Below are positions 56,881-64,000 of a stretch of 64,000 bases of DNA, one piece after another. Positions within the stretch are counted from its first letter, which is position 1, and every line of letters begins with the position of its first letter. Origin of the DNA: Undaria pinnatifida (Eukaryota; Sar; Phaeophyceae; Laminariales; Alariaceae); NCBI GenBank assembly GCA_012845835.1, contig JABAKD010000002.1, positions 4,108,001 to 4,172,000 of the forward strand. The letters run 5' to 3'. Under the pieces are notes generated by a model. It was not told the DNA's origin and ran no database searches. It worked only from the letters and a program-made list of their open reading frames with translations. Made by a program: the position numbers and the translations under genes.

Positions 56881-57523
56881 CGCATGCTATGATGGAGGTA
56901 TCATAACACTTAAAAATCTTTCCGTGGCGTGTGAAATGATATTGGTTGAACGGCGGGGCTCCTTCACCCAAAATCGAGGGAAATAGGCCATTTGTTTTTT
57001 TTTATTTTGGTTGTTTACGTGGGCCATGGGATTTTTCATCCGGTGTTGTAGCAGTTTTATTTTTTTCTCTAAACCGATTTTTGCGAGAAGTCTTAACACA
57101 TTTAGAGCCCCAAAATCCCTCCCTGACCAAGGCTACGGTAGGGGGGTCACCCCCGCTTTCATTGGTGTGTTTGAGCCACTTGCACGAGTGACTCTGTACC
57201 TCACGAATGAAATGGTTTTGGCGGTTGTTTTGGAGCAGCTTAGATTACCTTTGCATGGCGGATTGATTGATTTTTCGTCAATATAAAACATGAAGAAAAC
57301 GTAAGATCGCAAAAGAACACAGGGGTTACTCGCGCGAGTGACTCCTAGCCATGAAATTCAAGGCCCCAAAAGGGACCCCCCTATCGTAGCCTGGGTCCCC
57401 TATATTAACTTCAAAGTAAATTTGTCCCCAAAAAGGGTTTCCAGTGGTGAAGGCGTTAAGCTCCCACAATTCGGGAACCTCGTAAAGAAAGTGGTACACC
57501 TCTACCGTAACACGTATCGTTAG
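56881..57523. mobile_element. Family B element interrupted by a family C element
   Basis: The left B half runs 56881-57112 (GCATGCTATGATGGAGGTAT ... GATTTTTGCGAGAAGTCTTA). The right B end is 57473-57523 (AAAGTGGTACACCTCTACCG ...). Between them lie the C element (57125-57397) and a TTAACCCC-type fragment (57405-57470). Confidence 0.72.
57125..57397. mobile_element. Family C TIR element, 273 bp
   Basis: GACCAAGGCTACGGTAGGGG at the left and the complement of GACCCAGGCTACGATAGGGG at the right. Internal GCACGAGTGACTC and CGCGCGAGTGACTC recur in other C copies. No coding capacity. Confidence 0.82.
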
Positions 57524-59639
57524 GTATAATATTACTGGCATATAACTCCTGATCCGAGGAGCCTCACAAGAAAACATTTGGTGCACCCTTACCTGCCTGA
57601 TGTTGCAGTGTAGTTTTACCCGGTCACCTACAGTAATACAATTATAGAGGAAATTTGCATAAGTAGGTTTCGTTCGAACGAACGCTTAGCCCCGCCCTCG
57701 AGGGGCAATGTCGATGTCCCGCGCAACTAGCGTATCCCGCTGAACGATGCCAGCCGTCGAACGAACGGGTGCTTTCTGTGTATAAGCGGTGGGTGGGAGT
57801 ATGAGTTGTTCACTGCGTCACGTTCCTGGGTGAAGCAGCTACCAGCTAAAAAAAGAGCAACAACATCAGCAACTCGTTCCATAGTGTGTACCGGTTGAGA
57901 CGCACGTGTGAACCGATTTACACATGCCCATCGCATGTGTCCTCCAATTGGCACGTTTCCGAACGGCTTGCACGTCTGCAACATTACACGAGAAACTTTG
58001 TGATAGGGCCTCTCAACCCTTTTACCCATCAAAATTGTTAAGTTTAGACTATCAATATTATTGTTACAAAGAAATATTGTGATGAGATCGTCGCCGTGTG
58101 CAAGCAGAGAGAAGTAGTAAGTACGTGTTGGTCGTTCGTTTTTTTTGCGACGGGGATATTCAACTAACGAACTACAGACCCTAGTGTTGACCACCGTGGC
58201 TGCGGCAGCGGTGGTCACGTCTGGTGCCCGTTCTGCAGTGAGTGGCTAGTGGGGTTACTCACGCCAGTGACGCCCGTGCTCCCTTGAGGTCTTCAAGCTT
58301 TCGTGTGCGGTGTGAATTTTGCGATATATGTCTACACAGGAATAGTTCGCTAAGCTGAGCAAAGAAATTTGTGAACAGAGTTTACGTCAGTATGTGAAGT
58401 ACAGAGGCATTCGTGGGATTAGCTCAAAGCCGGTAGAGAAAAAAGGAGTGTGCCCGGCCCCTAACATAGCCTTGTTGTGAGTTGAAATACAATCTGCGTT
58501 GTCCAACGTTATCCGCTATGGCTGCGCCGTAGGCCGCCGGGTTGTTCATCTGATCTCGGACACCTCTTGTGGTTATCAAACCCAGTTGCTGGGTGATGAA
58601 ATATGTTGGCTGTGACATTGGGCTCTCTAAGCTCGCCGGCAAGGGGTGATCACGGAGAATATTTGTTTCTTCTGGAGCAACCTCACCTTTGGTCGTACGC
58701 GCAGGCAGCAGAGAGGGAGATGGCACCGCTGGTGCCCTCTTAGACGCTCACGACAACCAAACACGAACGGCGATCCTGGCCACGCAGACTAAAAACTGAA
58801 TGGCTAACCCAGAGGGACAGGAGAATAGCGTGCGTATTTGGGCCAACCAGGGACGATTGAGCGATCAAGGGTGGGACTATACAGCCTGATCAAGTCCGCG
58901 AATATTCTAATCGTTGGCATGGCCTTTCTTTACTCCATGATGCCGCGGACTAATTGCAGGTAATTTCGGTCCGGAAGCGTCGCTAGCTACTGCAATCCAA
59001 ATTTAGGGATCAATATCAAACAGTTGCAATATTAGTGTAGGATTACTGGTGTTGTTGTTATGTTAATAGGATAACTGCCCTCGTAGCTGGTGCGTGAGCG
59101 TATCATACGTGAGGGCCTTACCACATTGCCCAGTACGCTATCGTCATTCTCCAACACAGGGCCGTACAATAGCGCCAATCCGGTAGCACAATAAGGCCAA
59201 ACCATTCAAGTCAAGGTGACCAGGAGCACCCCGTCGATAACCAATGGAACATCATCCTGAACCACTTGATTTTAGAGATCGAAGCTCGATGATTGAGTTG
59301 TTAGCCATTGAACATGTTGTCACGAATATCGTATGCTCGCCAGCCAGACCTAAAACCCACTTCTGGTAGACGGCCAACAATCCTCTCCCAAAGCACCTCA
59401 AACAGCAGCTACACGAACTGCCCCGACCCCAAAACCACGACACATAGGCGCGACCAACCAACATGCACCCACTACCGAACCCTATTCCTCAACATATCAC
59501 CTCGCACCATTCATACCCAATGGGTGTGGTTCCAACAAAGTGACAGTAACGGCTCGTCCCCACACAGGCATAGATTTTACGTAGCTACGGGTAGTCGTTG
59601 TATCCTGCTCGCGTAGCACTTTGCGAAAACCCCGCGTTG
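57524..59639. other. Spacer with no recognised gene
   Basis: Minus frames at 57727-58218 and 58424-58726 (for example ITQQLGLITTRGVRDQMNNP) look protein-like, but the full frames start at non-ATG codons and match nothing I know. C-like motifs appear at 58255 and 58465. Confidence 0.3.
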
Positions 59640-59876
59640 GCTTCCAAAATGGAAAATCGCTGGTTTGGCGGGGTGCTGTCGCAGAACCTGTCGAGGGTAT
59701 GTTTTTTTTTTACGAGTGTACTCGTTCTACCCTGCGAGAGTACTAGCGCTTGCAAATGTCGGTCGGGTGTTGCGCAAAGGAATGTCTTCGAGGTCGTGTT
59801 TGGGGAGAGATGTAAGAGCTCCTCGTGCTGTTAGGAGCTGTCCGCAACTTTTGCCGCACCTCAAGAGCGTCGCATG
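59640..59876. mobile_element. Family A element, degenerate
   Basis: GTCGGTCGGGTGTTGCGCAA, GGAATGTCTTCGAGGTCGTG and AGCTCCTCGTGCTGTTAGGA match the A interior. Termini are weak. Confidence 0.5.
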
Positions 59877-60897
59877 ACCCCGAGACCTTGTGGACGTCGC
59901 GTTTTCTGTCTCATGCATAGCTTCGATGCACATTTGCTTGCTACCCGACAATCTGTAAGAAGATATCCCACGCCGACACACCCAGCACCTATCACCCCAA
60001 GAAAAAAGAAACCGCCCAGGGAAAACCCTCATGGAGCAAGTGCTACGGCCGAGGTATCCAAGCGCTTTCTGACATCAAAATATCTTCTGGATGACAGCCT
60101 GGGCTCCTCGACCCAACGTGATGGTCGAAACTTGAATCTTGTTTTGCAAAAATATTGTTTTGAATCATGACTAGGCCGCTGTTTTCTTCATCGGGCTGCA
60201 GTTTCAAGATGCTCCACAAAACGCTTCTTAGGTGAGGCATGGAGCTACTCAAGCCAATAACCAGGCAGGAAAATTTGGTGCACCTCTGTCGAAGCAGGTG
60301 TCATAGGAAGCCCGACACCCTTCGCTCATTGATATTCGAAACAACAGGATATTCATACATGTATACGATGTATGCCAAAATGTTTTTTCATCAAGCCCAA
60401 TTCATTGTAGATTTTCGACCTTGGCGGCTTGACGGACAAGTGATGTTCAATCACAGGCACAATGTCTTCCCTTTCACTTGCACGTTCTTTCCAAGGTAAG
60501 GAGTAAACGGCTCCTCATTCCAGCTGCTTGTGTAGTGTATTCTTTTTCGGCGCACTCACGCTCCAGAGGCCAGTGACGGAAGAGAGCCTCCGTAAAAAAC
60601 CACTGGCCTACCGGAACAAAATCGAACCGATATTCAAAACCCACGACGCGAGCCACATTACATTGCAGTGTATGCCGGTCGACTACACAGCAGTCTCTCG
60701 ATACTCCACGAAACAGGCACAACCATGCGTTAGGGGCGTAATCAAGAGGCACCCTTGCGGATAAAGGGGTGCCTATCGTCCGGAACAACAATACAAGTAT
60801 TACCCAACAGGGTCCATGCCTTTCCAGTCCGTTTTTCAAGAGTTTGCTGACTTCATGCATCAATACGAGCATAACGCATCCGGTCTATATACGTCAG
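59877..60897. other. Spacer with no recognised gene
   Basis: A B-type terminus, GTGCACCTCTGTCGAAGCAG, lies at about 60279. Frames on both strands overlap at 60474-60872, without known motifs. Confidence 0.3.
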
Positions 60898-61134
60898 GAC
60901 AATACAACGGTAGGGAGGGTACCACCACCGTTCTACGCCTCGGGTTTGAGCCACACGTACGAGTGACTCTGCAGCTCAGGGGGCAAGGTTTTTGTTTTTC
61001 GCGCGAAGTATAGGTTACCATTTTGGTGTCGGTTTTGTATTGTTTAACCCACGCACGTAAGCGTCAACACAACAAAGAAATAGGGGCGGTTACTCGCGCG
61101 GGTGACCCTACACCACACCGTAGCCTCTGGGTCC
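60898..61134. mobile_element. Family C TIR element, 237 bp
   Basis: GACAATACAACGGTAGGGAG at the left, complement of GGACCCAGAGGCTACGGTGT at the right. Internal TTTGAGCCACACGTACGAGT and TTACTCGCGCGGGTGACCC match the 57125 copy. Confidence 0.72.
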
Positions 61135-62416
61135 TCACCGAAAAAGATGGGTTTTTGATTGACTTGGAAGGGCAACCCACCTGAAGAAAAGTTCCCACGG
61201 CCTACGAGATCAATACGAAATAGAAAAGCACTCATAATAATACAAGAATGAACTTGTCACGATTTTTTTGTGTTACTAGGTTAAAGATCCTCGTCATTCA
61301 GAGACAACAATCGGTCCAAAAAGTGCTACCTAGCCATCGTAGATACCGTTGTAGATCATCGGGTTCACGTGGAACACTCGAAGGCGCCACAACCCTTCAC
61401 CCTACACCGAGACCAAGATACTGTATGGGGGGCATCCTAACTCCGAGTTCAACACTACGGAATATTTGTTCTATTTTTCACTCATCCATATATCCCTCCC
61501 CGCTACACGTAGTCATTTTCTCTTTGACGTGAACTTTAGCTGTAAGGTGCTTTTGACTTATTTTGCCGCGTGCCCCCGGGCAGAATAGCTCTGTTCTGTC
61601 GAAGGCCGGCGTTTGGCTCATAGATGCAAAGCTCGCCCACTGTGAACAACCTAAAACACGTCAGAAACTCCCTCTGCTATGACATGAATCCTAACCCGAT
61701 CTAAACCAGGCCGCCACCACCACCCACCACACCACACTACACATATATTTACGCACGAGGCGGGGGTGTCGCCATCGGTGACGAGTGCCGCAGATTTTTC
61801 CCATCGAAGCTTCGGAAATTCATGACCAGTACTCCGAACTGCGCGCCACCGAAGAGTATATATGTGCTAACTCAGACACTGCCAGCTGAAATACAGAGAT
61901 AAGATGTTCTATGACTCCCTCATCCAGGCTTTAGCACCAATCACCGCGCCCCGGTTGCGTCCGCCAGTCGCGCAATGACGCGAACACTACAAAAGTTGCC
62001 ACCCCGTAAGTGAACGACTAATGTTTTCAGGAATCACGTTTACTCCAGACCACGCATAAACCGACAACGGCACCAACCTATTGTTTTCAATCGACGCCCC
62101 TCCTTTACAACGCAATCAGTTGGCCATCTCGTACACCATACCGTACGCTTTCGCCTGCCGGTGGGCCTCAACGGCATACTATTCCGGAGTGAACACCACC
62201 GTTAGCACGACGTTGGTGGCGGATGATGCATACACTACCGGACTTTGTGGCCTGTGTGCACATACCTGGACAAATTGCGATGCGCCCTGTCTATTTGCGG
62301 CATTCCATTCAACCTCGCGGGCATATGCGTTTACACCATCTAGCCGTCGGGGACACGTTTTTTTCAACTAACTGTACAATGATCTACGCTCAGGTACTTT
62401 GATCGGATTACCTTGA
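61135..62416. other. Spacer with no recognised gene
   Basis: An isolated C-type terminus, CCAAGATACTGTATGGGGGG, is at about 61412. Plus frame 62081-62371 and minus frame 62179-62367 overlap; neither is recognised. Confidence 0.3.
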
Positions 62417-63484
62417 CTAAACAATACCGTAGGCTCGGGTTTGCTGACCGAAGACGGCAACGGCGTGATCGTACAACATGATATCAAGAGCCATGTACTT
62501 CTTAATTTCCGAGCTGGTCCAGGCCTCGGCCAAGGTTTCCGCTTTCTCCTGGGCATACATGTCCGCACCCACTCTGACCTGCCCCTTGCTTTTGAATAGG
62601 TTGTGCCAGTGCACTCCAGGCATTTCCAATGCGGCATCGAAAAGAGACAGAGTGGTGTTGAACTCCTCTAATATCCCAACAGCGGTGTATTTGTCCCGGA
62701 GTAGGTTCTGCACCGGCTGCAGCATCTCATACAGGGCCGCGTCGTGGTTGGGTGTGTACTCGCCAACCCCGGACGTTGTCCAGGATTGGTCGTCCAGGTA
62801 CATCTTGAGCAGGTACCAACCAGGTACGTTGCCCACTTTCTTATTAGAGACCGGCGGTAACCTTTCTTGGAAAGTGTCGGTTTTTGAGAACCTGACGACG
62901 TCGTCGGCAGAGACCAGGTTGAGCGCGAATTGCCTCATCGCGAAGTTGCCCCAGTGTTTAGCGAACGTTTCTAAGTCAACGTGGTCTGCGCTCAAAAATT
63001 TGGACGCGCATAGCTGGTCCTTGTAGTTTTGCTTGCAGTAGTAGTACGCGGAGACCATGCGGGGTATCGGATGTCGGAATACCGTGAACCACTGGCATTG
63101 CTCGCCGACGCTATCTGACCGTCGCAGCGCTTCGGTGTATCCCCCCGCGATGACGTTCCATTCTTCGCCGTTTGCGATAACCTCTCCGATGGCTTCTAGC
63201 ATATTGTCCCCCTTTTTCCAATGCCTGGAGTCGTAAATGCCGCATTTCGGGCACCAGGTTTCGCGAAGCATACCTTTGACGGTAGATCCGCCCGATTTCT
63301 GTAGGTGTGTGAATATCCAGCACTTGTCGGCGCTCATGCGGTCTTGGTAAGAAGGGTCGGCTGCGTTTACCGCCACATGGTGGTGAGTGCCAGAGGAAGA
63401 GCTCAGCATGACTAGGAGCATTCCACACTGTAGTACATGAAGCAGCACGTTGCGCGCCACCGACGAGAGGCGTGGCCCTCTCAT
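62417..63484 (-). CDS. Membrane-bound PAPS-dependent sulfotransferase (355 aa, intronless)
   Basis: Paralog of the 47375-48424 gene, with the same predicted role: sulfating an acceptor, probably a Golgi glycan. The frame is open up to 63688, but I start at the ATG at 63482-63484 because it puts the hydrophobic anchor (VLLHVLQCGMLLVMLSS, about 13-29) at the same place as in the paralog. The 5'-phosphosulfate loop is IFTHLQKSGGSTVK (57-70) and the 3'-phosphate motif TVFRHPIPRMVSAYYYCK (134-151). KHWGNFAMRQF, PGWYLLKMYLDD, YEMLQPVQNLLRDKYTAVGI and WTSSEIKKYMALDIMLYDHA follow. Complete and undamaged. The longer N-terminus (423 aa) is possible but would bury the anchor. Confidence 0.88.
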   Translation of the reverse strand: MRGPRLSSVARNVLLHVLQCGMLLVMLSSSSGTHHHVAVNAADPSYQDRMSADKCWIFTHLQKSGGSTVKGMLRETWCPKCGIYDSRHWKKGDNMLEAIGEVIANGEEWNVIAGGYTEALRRSDSVGEQCQWFTVFRHPIPRMVSAYYYCKQNYKDQLCASKFLSADHVDLETFAKHWGNFAMRQFALNLVSADDVVRFSKTDTFQERLPPVSNKKVGNVPGWYLLKMYLDDQSWTTSGVGEYTPNHDAALYEMLQPVQNLLRDKYTAVGILEEFNTTLSLFDAALEMPGVHWHNLFKSKGQVRVGADMYAQEKAETLAEAWTSSEIKKYMALDIMLYDHAVAVFGQQTRAYGIV

Positions 63485-64000
63485 GGTGAAGCACGCGCGC
63501 TGTCTATAGTGGTCCCTGAATTGTGACGGGAGGACAGATGTGGGACCATGATCAGAGGATTGACAATGGGGCTTATACGTATAATATTCGAACGGCCCTG
63601 TTGACTGCGGCCCTTTAGAAACAAAGTCGCAAACATGGACACCCAAGGATCTAGATGAAATCAAGCGGACGTCGCATTGTTGAAACACATGCGTATTCTC
63701 GTAGGGTATTGCATTTCAACGACCCAAACTATTCCCGTAATGCGACGGACAACACAAGCTGTGTTGTAAAATTATTGCACATCAACAGCTAACACACCAC
63801 TAGTGATTTGTTGTATCGGCGACGTCTGAGTATGTGAAAGAAGACAGATAAAACAGTTAACACAACACTTGTGGTCTGTTGTTATAGGCCATAGTTTGGA
63901 TAAACTATTGGTTAACCATTAGCAAGTGGTCAAACGGCCTAACACCCCACTAATACCTCAACAATGGCGTCGTCGGCACAACCATGGGTTTTTCGGTGGT
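63485..64000. other. Upstream region of the sulfotransferase, with a short direct repeat
   Basis: A ~31-base unit (ACAGYTAACACA.CAC...GTTGT) occurs at 63784-63815 and 63856-63887. No other gene is visible before the window edge. Confidence 0.5.

Overview
This is a repeat-dense, gene-poor piece of a eukaryotic nuclear genome. Coding segments have GT-AG introns. The recognisable host genes are type II membrane sulfotransferases with PAPS-binding motifs. Most of the rest is degenerate transposable elements. The mix (copia Pol, a tyrosine-recombinase retrotransposon with split direct repeats, hAT elements, many short TIR elements, and a local family of Golgi-type sulfotransferases that could act on sulfated glycans) fits an alga. 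A stramenopile, perhaps a brown alga, is my best guess. The sequence alone does not prove it.

Layout. 1-1000: 3' end of a broken Ty1/copia element. 2064-3361: a hAT element with an 18-bp TIR, a near-perfect 8-bp TSD and a broken transposase C-terminus. 3525-5062: copy 1 of a long C-tract-rich noncoding repeat, here called family L (its 3' end is called S). 5374-6158: a TIR element built of CAGTCGAAAA motifs. 6277-11361: a PAT/Ngaro-like tyrosine-recombinase retrotransposon in A1-ORFs-B1-A2-B2 order, with dead catalytic residues. 12.2-13.2 kb: a CACACCCC repeat cluster carrying a small TIR element. 15.3-17.7 kb: a TTAA-flanked TIR element with a 1,030-bp hAT element nested in it (perfect 8-bp TSD). 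18-19.9 kb: tandem duplications and an ATAGTGC-motif element with a zinc-binding remnant. 19.9-21.4 and 52.6-54.2 kb: two more long L copies; truncated L/S copies lie at 11.6, 23.4, 25.9, 26.7, 28.0 and 32.8-34.0 kb. 27215-27968: an unrecognised two-exon gene.

From about 30 to 61 kb the spacers are filled with three families of ~250-bp TIR elements (A, B, C here). Their termini share a core of roughly YACGRTAGRGG, suggesting one related transposition machinery. B and C are nested at 57 kb, and a C terminus has been amplified into a 72-bp tandem array at 54.8 kb.

The clearest host genes are two intact, intronless minus-strand sulfotransferases (47375-48424 and 62417-63484). A truncated pseudogene of the same family lies at 36036-36370 in the same orientation, so this is a dispersed local gene family. 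I saw no tRNA, rRNA or CRISPR. The most novel-looking signals are family L and the A/B/C supergroup.
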